A DNA stretch of 64,000 nucleotides, taken from Paulownia fortunei (Eukaryota > Streptophyta > Magnoliopsida > Lamiales > Paulowniaceae). The DNA is taken from contig JAGSPU010000052.1 in assembly GCA_019321725.1 (NCBI GenBank), forward strand, positions 1,984,001-2,048,000. The letters run 5' to 3'. The position numbers and the translations under genes were made by a program. The notes beneath the pieces are model-generated. The model saw only the letters and a program-made list of their open reading frames with translations. It ran no database searches and had not been told where the DNA came from. Positions 1 to 12,572 of the stretch are shown piece by piece. Each line of letters opens with the position of its first letter. Positions within the stretch are counted from its first letter, which is position 1.

Positions 1-203
1 ATCACTTGCCACAATGTTTTATCACATCATTTAGAAATTGGCGAAGTTATACATCTTCCTTTGAAGACAAAAACATAGCTCTTTTCAGCTAGGTTTTAAA
101 TTGAAATACTGTTGCTTTCTTTTCCTATATTGTCATGAGAGACAAGTGAAGATTTCTCTAGTCGCTCGCCACTATATTCAGCACATCATGTAGAAATTGT
201 CAT

Positions 204-706
204 TAGGACTGTCAATCAGGCTTTATGAGTTGAGTTTTGGGTGATAAGCTCAATCGGGCTTGATGATCCTATGCTCGAACTCAGACCCACATAAACTCTT
301 TTTCACTCAGCTCAGTTTTTGGAGTTTTGAGTTCTAGCTCATATAATAAAATTTCATTAGTAAACAAAAAGTAAACAATGAAGTGCGAAAAACAGTCTTC
401 CAAATAACATTTGAGAAAGACTTTTTCTAACAAGAACTATGTACATTAAAAGTCACAAGCATTATAGAGCTCATATATTAATTGATAGTTAAGTAATGCA
501 TACATTTTATTACAAGAGTAGCACTAATAACAAACTTTAAACGAGCTGAATTATTTTGGGCTGAGCCTTATAAAGCTCAAACACATCTCATGAATTGACT
601 CAGTCTAGCTCAAACTAGCTCTGCTCAAATTTAACTTAGCTAAACTGAAATAAAAGCAAGCTGAAAAAGCGAGCCTCAGGTTTGCTCAGCGCAGTTGACA
701 GTCCTA
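204..706. mobile_element. hAT-like non-autonomous element (MITE), 503 bp
   Basis: The ends are inverted repeats: it starts TAGGACTGTCAA and finishes TTGACAGTCCTA. It is flanked by 8 bp near-identical direct repeats, ATTGTCAT at 196-203 and ATTGTCAA at 707-714, the target-site length of the hAT superfamily. The interior is rich in AGCTC/GAGCT words and holds no long ORF, so it cannot code for a transposase. It lies in the helicase intron that precedes the 748-820 exon. A related, more decayed copy is at 8931-9299. Confidence 0.75.
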
Positions 707-747
707 ATTGTCAAAGTTACTCACTTCCTCTTTCGGGGTTGTAACAG

Positions 748-3700
748 AGTTAAGCTGGTAAGAGTGGGGCATCCTGCACGCTTACTTCCCCAAGTATTGG
801 AGAGTGCTTTAGATGCACAGGTAATGTTTTCTACTGCTCCATAGGCAAACTTTGGATTCTAGAATATCATTCGTTCGTCTTGTAATTTATGCATGTCATT
901 ATTATCTGGTCAAATTAAGGTGGTGCCTTGATTGGATTTGCTGTTTGTACTTATCTTTCTTGTTCCTTTTTCACTCTTTCCCTCTGTTTTCTTCCTTCTC
1001 TCCACTCCAAACCATGTCATGGAGGCTTGTATCCTTAAAGTTCAGCTGATTGTTTATACTCATTTATTCTGACCATGGCTGCTCCTTTCCTTCTCGTGAG
1101 TTTTCAGCAGTTGTATTTTGTCTTGTATGCCAAGCATATATGTTCCATATTATTCTTTCTAGTAAGAACTTTCTGATCTTTTTGTTTTATTAATCTCTTT
1201 TTCTTTACTCTGAGAGTAAGTCCTTCAATTTGGCAATCTGGCTAATGGCACTCAAGTTTCACAAGTGGTCATCCATGAATTGACGACAATCCTTTTTGTA
1301 ATTGGATATTATTGAGTTGAAGACTGAAGAGTTCCCAGTTATAAATTTTTTAGTTTCCTGTAGGTTCTGCGTGGGGATAATAGTGCCCTTGCAAATGATA
1401 TTCGCAAGGAGATGAAGGTACATTATGTAAACAATTTCTATAACCTTCTTGTACTGTGACATAGCCTCATATCCATCTAGAATTTTATTTGCTACAATAA
1501 GGCATTTCGTTGCAATAATGTGTTGATATTCAGTATATAAGGGCCATATAAAACTATGATCCTTGTGGTGAAAAATTAGGTCGCTTTTATTCAATGTAGC
1601 CTCACACCCATGGAAAAACTTTCTGCAATAAATGGTACTTTTCATGTCATGGGCTAATAAATGTATGCAAAAGACTACGTGACTTTTTTTTCCAATGTAT
1701 GCTCTAACTTTTACACATGAACTTTGTATTCTTAAAGGTGACATGTGTCCCTAGATTGGTTTACAATATTTATATATTTGATCTCTTTGCTCACTTCTGT
1801 GTGACATGGTTTGTTATTGATGTTCAAGACAATTATTGGTAAAATAATGCTCTACAAATTTCTGCTTGTAGTTGAATTTACATTATGGAAGAAACCAGCA
1901 CGGCTGTTAACATGACTTCTTTTACCATGGTGGTGAACTTTCAATACACTGCTGTTTCAAGGTTAACTGAAATCAGAACTAATTGAGAAGAATGGAAGAA
2001 TAAAGTGAGACCTAAAAAGACAATCCTTGTGAATGAAATTGTCTGTACTAATTTTTGTGCACTGATAGTCTTGTTGTTGTGCACATTCGGACTGCACATA
2101 TAGCCTGTTCCCTTAAGTAATAAATATTTCTCTTAGAAATAAACAAATTGGCATGCAGGACATCTTACTTACAGCAATAGTTTGATGGTATCTTTTATTG
2201 CTTTGACCTGGAGATCAGACTTGCATTATTTTGGTGCAGAAACTAGCTAATATGACAATTTGATGAGCATGCCTTTTAATGTATGCTTTTAGTACAAAAT
2301 CTGTGGGATCAAGTTTCCCTTTTAACTACTACTTCTAAATACAGAAATCTTCGAGCTTCCTTGATGTATACTACCTCTACATTCAGAAATCTTTAGGGCT
2401 TGAATTGTTAATTATCAAGAATAGTTCCGCTTGAAGTATAGTAGGCATAGATGATGTTTGATTTAAGTTTCCACTGCCATCAAGAATGGTTCAACATTTC
2501 TCAAAGTTTGTTTTTAAGCTTTATTTAGTATTCTGTTGAATCAATTTAAGTTTAAATGATGTAAATAGCAAAGGGAAAATGAAGGGGGTAAAAAGAAACA
2601 GAAGCAAAATGCCATGTTATTTGGTGAGTCCAATAAGTGTGGGAGCTCAAATTATTTTGCTCAAAATCTGTAAAGCTGGTCATATAAATTGCAAACGCGA
2701 GCCAGAGCATAGGTGTTTGGATGATTGCCACTCTGGGTCTCTTTGAGAAATTAGTAACATACACTCTAATGAACTTCTAATCACTTTTGGAAATGAAGAA
2801 ATTGTAGATGTCTACAATTTGTTGGGACATGTAATGTTGGAATCAATTTGTTTGCAAGCAAAGTAATGTTGGGAACTCTTGGGTTGATTATATCGGCTGA
2901 TGATCAGGAATGTGAAACTTTCACTTTTTAACTATTTACCCGTTGTTGCTCAATTGATACAAAACACCCTTGCTTTAGGATCAAGGCTGTTGTTCCTATT
3001 TATGTGCAAGAACTATTCTGTTTGGTGAGTTTAAATTTGATACATTACTGATCTCAACTATTATTGAGCATAATTTGATGGTGCTTTTCATATTTCTGAT
3101 GAATTTCTGCAGGCTTTGAATGGTAAACTTTTAAAAGCCAAAGATAAAAATACTAAGAGAGAGATTAGAAGGGAACTTAAGACTCTATCCAAAGAAGAGC
3201 GTAAAAGGCAGCAGCTGGCAGTGACCGATGTGATTAAGAATGCAGATGTGGTATTAACAACCTTGACTGGTGCGTTGTCTAAGAAGTTGGAAGGCTTTTC
3301 ATTCGATTTGGTTATTATTGATGAAGCTGCCCAGGCTTTAGAAATAGCATGCTGGATTGCTCTTTTGAAGGTAATTATAGAATTGTAGGTGCTAAATTTA
3401 ACTGCAACTGGTAAAGCAAGTGACATTGAATTTTTTTTTAGACTGGACAACTATTGGTAGATGACAAGACATTTATTCAGGAGAGTCATAGTTTAACATG
3501 TGGTGACTGGGAATAAAGGACTAGAATGGAAGTCATCTTTCACATGTATTCCAAGAGTAAAATGAAAGTTTCACAATATTTTCCTTTTTTTCTTTTCTGA
3601 TTGTGGGGTGGGAGGAGATGGGAGTGTACATTAGATATATCTATATGCAGTTCTTAACGATGAGATTAGCCATTGAGAATATATTCTTGTTGACAGTAGC

Positions 3701-5691
3701 TCAAGAAGATGCAGTGTTCTCTTAGCAGGAACCACTTTGACCCCCTGAGATTGCTGCAAAGTTCACTTTGTGCAAGCCATGGTTACAGCCTGAGAGCTAT
3801 AAACTGCTCACAAGTTCTGGCTTCCAATTAGTTACCGAAACATGGTTTTATTCCGAGACCGCTGCTAAAATACCTAATTTTGCCTTTCTAGGGTCCAAGG
3901 TGTATATTAGCAGGTGATCACCTCCAGCTTCCCCCAACTATTCAAAGTGTTGAAGCTGAGAAGAAAGGATTAGGAAGAACCCTCTTTGAACGCCTTGCAG
4001 ACTTGTATGGAGATGACGTCATGTCTATGCTCACTGTACAGTACCGCATGCATGAACTTATCATGAATTGGTCGTCCGAAGAGCTCTATCACGGCAAGGT
4101 GCTCAGATATGTTGACCTCTCTCTCTCTCTCTTTCCTTGTTTGAAGATGTGAGGTCTCTGCCCCTAGGCTAGCTCAGGTCTTCCTAACTGCATGCCTCAA
4201 TATATGAATAGGTAGTCACTGAAAGAGTTTGATGATAAAAATCCATATTGTTTCTATCTTGCAACTAAGAGCACGCTCTCTTTCTTTGTTCTTAATTTTA
4301 GTTGATTTGAACTTAAGAATTCTTTGGAGCAATTTGATATGGGAAGTCTTTTTACTAAGACTTTCAAAAGAATTAATTTACAATTTTAAGGTAGGGCATG
4401 CAAAAATTGAAGTCCACGTGGAAATTTTTTTTGTAGATGGGCAATGGTCGCTCCTTATCTACAAGAGAAATCCTTCCTAGAGCTTCAATTTTGCAAGGTC
4501 CTTGCTGAAAACTTAGTAAACATGCAAAAATGTTAACCTCAAAGAAGGATTTTCTGGGCTCCTTAAATACCCTCTCCAAACACTTAGTTATAATTCAGAC
4601 ATCTGGGTTATGATGTGCACTCATTTGTTGGCTGTGTTTTACTCCACCTTGAATGTCAGATTAAAGCCCATTCAAGTGTTGCAGCCCATACTTTATATGA
4701 TCTTGAGGATGTCAAGAAGTCATCTTCGACGGAGCCAACCCTTCTTCTCATAGACATAGCTGGGTATGCTGTTTTGTTTTCATTTGTTATGTGATCTGGC
4801 ATGTACACGGCCCAACAGCTAAATCCATACCAGAGGAGTTTAAGAAGCTTATGAATTTTTGATGGCTTCATACTTGTGCCGTCCTTCTATATTGTTTGAG
4901 TGGGTCCCCTTATTATTAATGTCATAAGCATTCTTTTCAGTTGTGATATGGAAGAGAAGAAGGATGAAGAAGATAGTACTCTGAATGAGGGTGAAGCTGC
5001 AGTCGCTGTAGCACATGCTAGGAGACTTGTGGAGAGTGGAGTTCAAGCTGCCAACATAGGAATTATTACACCTTACGCAGCACAGGTACATTTGCACTGG
5101 TGAAATTGTAAAACTGTCTAATTGAGGATGAAAATGAATGCAGATTCATAATGTCTATGCTATTTCAGGTTGTGCTGCTGAAGATGTTAAAAAGCAAAGA
5201 AGGCAAGCTAAAAGATATGGAAATATCTACGGTTGATGGTTTTCAAGGCCGAGAAGGAAGCAATTATCATTTCAATGGTCCGCTCAAACTCAAAGAAAGA
5301 GGTACTCCTAGCACCAAATGATGCATTATTGTCAAAATGGTCAAACTTCCTACTGGCATAAAGGTTCTAATATAGAAACTGGTCTGTTTTCAGGTTGGCT
5401 TTTTAAGTGATCGCAGGAGAATGAATGTCGCAGTGACACGAGCAAGGAGAATGTTGCATTATTTGCGACACTGAGACTGTTAGTGGTGATAAATTCTTAA
5501 AGCGTTTAATTGAGTACTTTGAGGAACATGGTGAATATTTGAGCGCTTCGAGTACGGCACTTAGTAAATCAAAATTCACTGCAAGAAGATTGTCTTCCGT
5601 GAACTGGAAGCATCTTCTTAATGATGCTAGTGTCATGAATAGATCCTGTGACTTGACCCTGCAATACTTGGTGCAAATGTCGCTTGACTGA
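748..5691 (+). CDS. IGHMBP2/SMUBP-2-like SF1 DNA/RNA helicase, 3' part (5' part outside window)
   Basis: UPF1-like superfamily 1 helicase, related to human IGHMBP2 and to plant SMUBP-2-type proteins; such enzymes unwind nucleic acid with ATP. Visible exons: 748-820, 1364-1417, 3113-3370, 3892-4098, 4660-4763, 4941-5085, 5169-5301, 5394-5691, all with GT-AG borders and compatible phases. Motifs in order: RVGHPARLL, motif II VIIDEAAQALE, motif III LAGDHLQLPPT, the QYRMHELIMNW block, TVDGFQGRE, and RRMNVAVTRARR near the C-terminus. Walker A and the N-terminal domain must lie left of the window, since the first visible exon starts mid-codon. Two frame breaks interrupt conserved motifs, after GFQGRE (about 5252) and after VTRARR (about 5448). 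Each is repaired by two extra bases (or one fewer), so they look like sequence errors rather than decay. Convergent with the DREB2F-like gene. Specific substrate unknown. Confidence 0.85.
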
Positions 5692-6249
5692 AGATAACAT
5701 TCTACTAAGTTGTAATGAAAACAGCTACAATTATTCATGTACTTGGTAATCTATATTTCATGGGATAGTTATATCTCGTCTTTTACCATCTATTTTTTAT
5801 AATAGCCTGTTGTATCAAATTGGTCGGATTACCTGCAATTGAGTCTTTTTTCTTAGTTTCTGAACTTAGGTATACAAGTCGAATTGCTACTTAAGGAGTA
5901 AGGAATATTTCACTATAAGTTTTGTCTTCCAAATATGCGTGGATCAGGAAAGCTCTGTTTGAACATGTGAAACTGTTGTTTGGTAGTGTTTTCATCACCT
6001 CATTTGTTTGTTGGTAGAAAGGAAACTAAATCACCAAAAGAAAAAAGGAAGGGATGTTTAAACTCATACACTGCTGCTAAGACTCATGGCTCACAGGCAA
6101 TGTTTTCTTGTTCTTTTGGGGCCTTTTTCTTACACTAACCCAAAATGCAGATGTTGCACATAGGCTGTACTACATTCCTATGGTATTGGCCCCTGTGATT
6201 GCAAAAACTTCCCAACTCTTTTAAAAATCCCAGATGGATGGGGGAAAAA
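5692..6249. other. Convergent intergenic region (two 3' flanks)
   Basis: About 560 bp between the stop codons of the helicase (+) and the DREB2F-like gene (-). AT-rich, with no supported ORF. It presumably holds both 3' UTRs and polyadenylation sites; I see no conserved element. Confidence 0.6.
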
Positions 6250-7080
6250 TCAGCTCTTCATTACTATCATGTGCATGGAAGTACTGGCTTCTGCTCCAAG
6301 ATGAATATCTGGTCCAGCTATTTCACTCAGTGTGTCCCAGTTAAAAGATTTTTCTGCATAGGTGCCAAATTCATCTTCATCATCTTTGAATGATGATGAT
6401 TCTATCTCTGTGAAACTTTTAGACATATCACTGACACATGGTTGATCATCTCGTTTCAGTACCCCCAGCTGCTGGAGAAATTCATTGAGATCAATCTGAG
6501 GCTTCTCTTCAGAACTGATCACTTTATTTTCAGATGAAAATTCAGTATCTTTCTCCTTGGCTTCAGGAATTTCTAGCCGGGGCTGCTCGCTTACACTTTG
6601 CATGTCGTTTTTGGGATCACTGGATGATGAGCTCGACGAAGAATCCTGGCCAAGAACCCCTGTTTTCTTGAGTTCTTGTAGCCTCTGGTGAATTACATGC
6701 ACACTAGGCTGGGCATTCAAATTCAGCAGCCCTGTAGTGGGGAACATGGAGACGAAATTATTGGAAGGAAACCATTTGAACTTCTGTGATTTGTTCAAAG
6801 GGTTGAAGTTAGACCTCAAATGAGGCAAATTAAGGTAAGCCTCGGGCCCGTATAATCTTCTTGCAGCTTCATCGTAGGCCATGGCAGCCTCTTCTGCAGT
6901 AGCAAAAGAGCCAAGCCAGAGTCTGGTCCTCTTCTTGGGTTCTCTGATCTCTGCCACCCACTTACCCCAGGTCCTTTGTCGGACGCCACGATACTCACAC
7001 ATGGCGTTTTGGGGGCCGCCTTTGCCTCTCGCGGGGCCTTTCTTCCAGGGCTTGAGGGGAGATTTTCTGCAGTTTTCCAT
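6250..7080 (-). CDS. DREB2F: DREB2-type ERF/AP2 transcription factor (DREB2F-like, A-2 subgroup)
   Basis: 276-residue single-exon protein. One AP2/ERF DNA-binding domain spans about residues 29-86, starting [20 protein letters not shown] and ending YLNLPHL. Domain positions 14 and 19 are Val (V42) and Glu (E47), the DREB signature for binding DRE/CRT (A/GCCGAC) rather than the GCC box. The basic stretch [16 protein letters not shown] before the domain is typical of subgroup A-2 (DREB2) and probably contributes to nuclear import. The C-terminal half is acidic and Ser-rich (Ser run near 145-153; [22 protein letters not shown]), consistent with an activation region. It most resembles Arabidopsis DREB2F (At3g57600 from memory). 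The frame is intact, unlike several neighbours. Expected role: transcriptional activation under dehydration or heat; this is inferred from the family. Confidence 0.9.
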   Translation of the reverse strand: MENCRKSPLKPWKKGPARGKGGPQNAMCEYRGVRQRTWGKWVAEIREPKKRTRLWLGSFATAEEAAMAYDEAARRLYGPEAYLNLPHLRSNFNPLNKSQKFKWFPSNNFVSMFPTTGLLNLNAQPSVHVIHQRLQELKKTGVLGQDSSSSSSSSDPKNDMQSVSEQPRLEIPEAKEKDTEFSSENKVISSEEKPQIDLNEFLQQLGVLKRDDQPCVSDMSKSFTEIESSSFKDDEDEFGTYAEKSFNWDTLSEIAGPDIHLGAEASTSMHMIVMKS

Positions 7081-7359
7081 GAGGGTCTTAAGAGTGTGGA
7101 GTGGAAGTTGAGGTTTTGCTAAAGATGGGAACGAATGGCGCGGGATATGTATAGAGCCATAGTGTGAGCCTATTTTGGTTTAAATGTCTTCACGTTTGGA
7201 CAAAGTTTTTGAAGCCCCATGTGACCGTTGAGCTCCACTTAGTTAGTTACTACTACTACTACTATGAACTATGAAGTGTTCACTCTAGTACAAGAAGTCA
7301 CATGTTTCTATATTTTCAGTCGGAATTCTTTTTTCTCCATTTTTGCCCCATTTATTTTT

Positions 7360-7408
<49 letters not shown>

Positions 7409-7742
7409 AACATGTCGATTGGTTCTTTGGTTTTATGTGCGACAAAAGTCATAACGTAGTTCACAAAATGGGATAGCAGAAGCTTAATTGACAAGTGCAG
7501 CCATGCAAACACGTGAGAAGTATGAATTTTGATGATGAGTTTGGAGTTTTAGAATCAAGCTGGGGGTGTATGTTATGACTTATTACTGACTGCAGGTGGA
7601 AGAATCCAAGGTTGATTTTCCAATTGGTGAAGCAGTTGTGCTACAGCTTATTAGAAATTTATTTGAAAGAAAAGTAGATTTCAATTTTCGAATTTAAATT
7701 TCAATAGAAGTCATTGTTTATTAGAATATACACTCGACAATA

Positions 7743-7779
<37 letters not shown>

Positions 7780-8577
7780 CATGCATGTATGATATGAAAT
7801 ATAAAATATAGAATGAAATCAAGAAGATTCAAATTGATAAATTTTGGCATAACGGCAAAATCCAATCTATATTGGTGCCATTGATTTGAAGAGTGAAGCC
7901 AAATTTACTTCTTGAGATTTTGATACTCCTATCAAGATTACTTAGAGCTTTGAATAATTCTATAACATAGTGAACATGTACACACACATACACGTGTGTG
8001 TGTGTGTGTGAAGTTAAATGTATTCACGTATATATATGTATATTGACTACCTCGGATCCCTTAGCAGTGGGACAGTAGAATCCAGATTGATGTTGTGTTT
8101 TTGAAGTTTTGGAGAGTAGTAATTAAAAGAAGAGTATATAAGCACCTCACAACAGTTTTCTTGTTCACGAGTCTATTTCAATTTTCACATGTTCTACGGA
8201 AATTTTCACGGCCTGCCTGATTCCCGCCACTTCCCATCACCTTTTTCCCATGCATGCATGTTTCTCTCTCTCTCTACTGGACCAAACTCTACTTCTATAC
8301 GCCTAAATTATACTCTCTCTCTCTCTCTCTCTCTCCTCTCTTCTAATTTATCACTTCTAATTTTTATTTTTTTTAAAAGTCTAAAAAATTATTTTTTTAA
8401 ATGGAATTTTTATTTTTTCTTTCAACAATATTCTATCAATTAAAGTAATGATATAACACAATTAACTCTGATTTTTTTATTTTAAGATTAATAAATATAA
8501 AACAGACTAAATTTACATATTTTTAACTTTTATTTAAAATTGTACATCGGATCAAACTGGCTCAAAAATTTGGAATG
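7081..8577. other. Upstream region of the DREB2F-like gene; microsatellite-rich spacer
   Basis: AT-rich spacer with no supported gene. It holds (TA)n at 7363-7405, (AT)n at 7747-7778, a CA/GT tract at about 7981-8010 and CT runs near 8260-8334. A TATACATA-like sequence on the minus strand near 7143-7156 lies about 65-75 bp upstream of the DREB2F-like start and may be its TATA box. Near 8132 (+) a TATATAAG box is followed by CATGCATGCATG (RY-like) and a CT-rich leader, but no convincing ORF follows. Confidence 0.5.
7363..7405. repeat. (TA)n microsatellite
   Basis: About 21 uninterrupted TA units, lying 280 bp upstream of the DREB2F-like start codon. A second (AT)n tract is at 7747-7778. Confidence 0.95.
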
Positions 8578-8926
8578 TAGGAGTATAAATAGCTGAAAGC
8601 AAACCAATTGAACTAGTCAACACTTAATTTCGAGATATATGTTGAAAACTTATTTGACATCATTTTATTAACATAACAAATTAAATTTAAACATATTTTT
8701 TCGTTTGATAAAATTTAAAACTCTTTAATTAGTAAAAAAATAATAAAATATATATAAAAAATCAAACTACTCGAACTCGACTTATATTCAATTCAAATAA
8801 AATTCGTTCAAACTCGATTTGATAAACAATCAAATAAGTTTAAACATAATTTTGAAAGCTCGATAAAAAATTCAAACAAGTTTGAGTAATAATATGTTCG
8901 ACTTGACTCGATTCATTTACACTCTA
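8578..8926. mobile_element. Degenerate hAT-like MITE (GTGTAAATGAATCGAGTC family)
   Basis: Left end TAGGAGTATAAATAGC; right end, read on the minus strand, TAGAGTGTAAATGAATCGAG. The interior is full of CTCGAACTCGA-type words. Together this resembles the abundant plant elements starting GGGTGTAAATGAATCGAG. No clear target-site duplication remains (TTGGAATG versus TTATCAGG). No coding capacity. The next element starts 4 bp further on. Confidence 0.5.
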
Positions 8927-8930
8927 TTAT

Positions 8931-9299
8931 CAGGACTATTAATCGGGTCTTATAAGCTGAGCTTGCACTCGCTCGAGCTCAAATATCATCGACTTGATGA
9001 CCATATAGCTCAAACTCGACTAATATTTTTTATAAAATTCGGGTTCAATTCAAGCTAACTCATACTAACATATTTAATTTTTAAAAAAAAACTATACAAT
9101 GAAATATGTTTGAAAGATTAATCTTGCATAATACATAAAATAAACGTTTAAGCAATCAAAATAGATAAATCTTAAGCTTGTAATCCATAACACAAAATAC
9201 TAAAAATATTTTATTTAATTTGCTGCTAAAATATAAATATTCGATTTGAGCTATTAAAATCCAAACTCATCTCTATTTGAACATTCAAACTCAGTCCTA
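8931..9299. mobile_element. Degenerate copy of the 204-706 MITE family
   Basis: It starts CAGGACTATTAATCGGG and ends CTCAGTCCTA, matching the termini of the 204-706 element. Internal words such as TTATAAGCTGAGCTTG, GACTTGATGACC and AAACTATACAATGAA also line up. No 8 bp target duplication is evident, so the copy is old. Confidence 0.5.
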
Positions 9300-11279
9300 A
9301 TTATATTTAATTAGATTTAATTCAAATATAAATAATTATATTTGATCGAAGAATCGGGTTCAGCCACTTAATTGAGGACCCCCACTAATTATATAATATC
9401 TCAATTGGTAAGTCCCAAAAACTCTATAGTCACATGTGACGGTAATAATAATTACCAAATCCATGTTGAAGGGATGTTAACTTTGTTTTAAATTTGACTC
9501 ATATTTCAATTTTTTTTCAACTTGAGTCGAGTTTTTAAATTTAATTTAAAATTTTAAACTTATTTACTCTTTTTATAAAATAATCTTTTTTTTTTTTAGA
9601 AAAATATTGTAGCAACTTATACTACTACCTAGCTAGTAGTATAAGACAATTTTATTGAATCCTGTATTGCTACATAACAAATTCAAGATGTTTTTTCTTT
9701 ATTTTTTTTAAATTTGAGAAAATGTAATTATCCGTAATATTCTCCAAAAAAGTCCACAATTTGCTTATACAACTTAATGAACATATTTTTATTAAATTAT
9801 TTTCCTACTCTTTTTCTATATATTAATTAAAAAAATATTCATTTTTTTTTTTATTTTAACAAAAAAAACTATTTTCACGTGCCTTTCCACACGAATCGGA
9901 ACCTGTATATCATATGATTGCCAACCAAACGTGTCCATGACTACCAAAAAACATGTGTTAACATCACTAGATTAATAAAGTATTTATAAAAAAAAAAAAA
10001 CATCACTAGATTAATATTCTAAATTGGATCACCCTAATGAAAAAAATGACCAGTCGGGTCGGGTTCAAGGCAAATCTAGGTTTGGGATTAAATGGGATCA
10101 GAGACCCCACCCAATTACATGCCCAAGTCGTGATATTTTAAACCATCATTTTAAGAATATTTATTCATATTGTTGGTTCAATCCAAATCGTGGAAATTAT
10201 TTTTCTACAATTTCAAATGTTAGTATTATATATAAAAAATATTGTGAATCATTTTCGACTACAAATAATAGAATCTGATATACGATTTAAATCAATAACA
10301 AATTATTCGAATTGGAATAATTTATAGGAATGTAAAATACATAATTACGATAAAAATTGAAACGATTCACACACAAAAAAAAATTATGTACCAATATATC
10401 GATGATCATATAGAGAATAACCCTTAAATTATTGTTGAAGTATTCGTCTAATGTTGGGCTAGTTTCGCTTGTAATTTGTTTATTATTGAGAAATAAGAAT
10501 TCGCATTATTAAAAAAACTTATTTGATATTGTTAGAGGGTTTATATTAATTGTGATAAGTTTAAGAAACACTTCAAATATAAAGTTTATTTATTTATGTC
10601 GATGATATATATTTTTGGCGAAAAAAATCTTATAAAAATTAAATTATCATGAAGAGGACTTCATTACAAAACTCCAAATAAACATAATATATAAATAATG
10701 ATAATTAAAAAAGTGAAAAAAATAACTAACTAATAGCAAGACAAACAATTATAGTAATTTTTATTTTGATGAATTAACAAATTACAAATATAGTAATTTG
10801 GTTTCCAATACTGCTATACTAAACTTAGATCTGTCTACGCCTTAGACCGTGTTTGGCCGGTCGTATTACAATGTGAATTACAGAGAAAAAAAAAAAAAAA
10901 AATCAACTTTCGTTCTCAAAGTCGTTCCACTATTTCAGTTCCAATATGTATATACAGTGATTGGAATTCTTTGGAATACCACGTTTCTCCCGCACTGGGG
11001 ATCTCTTTTTTCACTAGTTCCCATTTGAAGCCGTTTCTTTTGACGGGTTTTTCTATACTGACCACTGCATTGTTGAATTTTCTTGGATTTTCAGAAAAAA
11101 GTCACCTGTGCAAGTCGTGGGGATGCTTTATTGCCTTATCCCAATTCTGAAGACCCATTTTTTAAGGTTCTTCTTTTACTTGTTTCATCATTTCTTATTG
11201 TTGTCCAAGAATTTAGGAAAAATAACTTTTTGTTTCTATGAATTTAGCTGCGTAGCGTTAGTGGGAATATCTCATAGAT
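9300..11279. other. Gene-free AT-rich spacer and GnT-II upstream region
   Basis: I see no gene here. The stretch is very AT-rich with long A and T runs. A short GTCGGGTCGGGTTC-containing segment near 10050-10120 looks like another decayed repeat. The last 300 bp or so before 11280 (less AT-rich, CT-containing) is the likely promoter and leader of GnT-II. Confidence 0.5.
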
Positions 11280-12572
11280 ATGGCGGTTTCTTACAGAAAA
11301 GCTCGAGTGACATATGCGGCTTTTCGACGTTTTGTTTTGATTGCTGTGTTAGGAGTTATTTTGTTGGTGTTACTACTGCGGACAAATGCAATTGTAGGCT
11401 TAGTTACCAGATATTCATTTGAGACTGATGAAAGGCTTAGAATGATACATAATAACTACACTTTGGATTTTAAGAATTTGAAGCTTCCCAGACAGAATGA
11501 GCTTTCGATTTCGTTTGAGAAGCGTAATCTGATGGCGCCAAGGAACTTGGATTTATATCCCGAGCTAGCAAAGGATCATATAGTCATTGTGTTGTATGTT
11601 CATAACCGGCCCCAATATCTTCGAGTTGCTTGGATAGCCTTTCCCGAGTAGCTGGAATTAGCGAAACTTTACTTATTGTCAGTCATGATGGTTACTTTGA
11701 AGAGATGAATAAGATTGTGGAGAGTATCAAGTTCTGCCAAGTGAAACAAATTTTTGCACCTTATTCCCCTCACATCTTTCCTAATCGCTTTCCTGGCGTT
11801 TCACCATTTGATTGCAAAGATAAAGATGATCCTGCTAAAATGAAATGTAAAGGAACTCCAGATCAGTATGGGAACCACAGGTCACCAAAGATTGTGTCGT
11901 TGAAGCATCACTGGTGGTGGATGATGAATACGGTGTGGGATGGGTTAAAGGAGACGAGCCAGCACTCCAGTCATATACTTTTCATAGAAGAGGACCACTT
12001 CATTCATCCTAATGCGTATCGCAACCTGCAGTTACTTACGGAATTGAAGCCTAAAAAGTGTCCATATTGCTATGCTGCAAATCTGGCACCATCTAATGTG
12101 GTATCAAGGGGAGAAGGGTGGGAGGTTTTGATAGCCGAGAGGATGGGAAATGTGGGTTATGCATTTAATCGTACTGTATGGAGAAAGATACACAGGAAGG
12201 CAAGAGAATTTTGTTTGTTTGATGATTACAACTGGATATAACAATGTGGGCCACAGTTTATCCTTCATTTGGGGAACCTGTTTACACATTACGAGGACCT
12301 AGAACGAGTGCTGTTCACTTTGGCAAATGTGGTTTGCATCAAGGTCGGGGTGAGAAAGCGGCATGTGTCAATAATGGTGTTTTGAATTTTGAAGTGAAAG
12401 ACATTGATAGAGTTCCTAATGTTAAATCAGATTGGGGAGTATATGTACGTAAGCACCAAGAAGGTTACCAAGCTGGCTTTAGGGGATGGGAGGCTGGGGA
12501 GATATGAGAGACCGTCAACTATGTTTGGATTTTGCCAACATGTATCGGGCTTCAGAGGCTGGGGAGGTGTAA
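11280..12572 (+). CDS. GNT2: Alpha-1,6-mannosyl-glycoprotein 2-beta-N-acetylglucosaminyltransferase (GnT-II)
   Basis: Golgi enzyme adding beta-1,2-GlcNAc to the alpha-1,6 mannose arm of N-glycans, the step after GnT-I that makes complex glycans. Intronless, about 430 residues. It is a type II membrane protein: short basic N-terminus (MAVSYRKARVTYAAFRRF), then a hydrophobic anchor at about 17-33, then a stem and catalytic domain. Conserved blocks: HIVIVLYVHNRPQYLRV, TLLIVSHDGYFEEMN, DQYGNHRSPKIVSLKHHWWW, ILFIEEDHFIHPNAY (acidic metal-binding EED), CLFDDYNW, PRTSAVHFGKCGLHQGRG, and LCLDFANMYRASEAGEV at the end. The frame is broken three times, near 11628, 12234 and 12488. Each is cured by one added base, and the last two are G missing from a G run; flanking residues remain conserved. 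I read these as sequence errors; a recent pseudogene is the alternative. Confidence 0.88.

Noticed and set aside
1259..1744. 161-residue minus-strand ORF
   Set aside because: It overlaps the helicase exon 1364-1417 on the other strand and has no family resemblance.
7600..7698. Open plus-strand peptide after a CAG (VEESKVDFPIGEAVVLQLI...)
   Set aside because: Short, isolated, with no adjoining exon in compatible phase; no family recognised.
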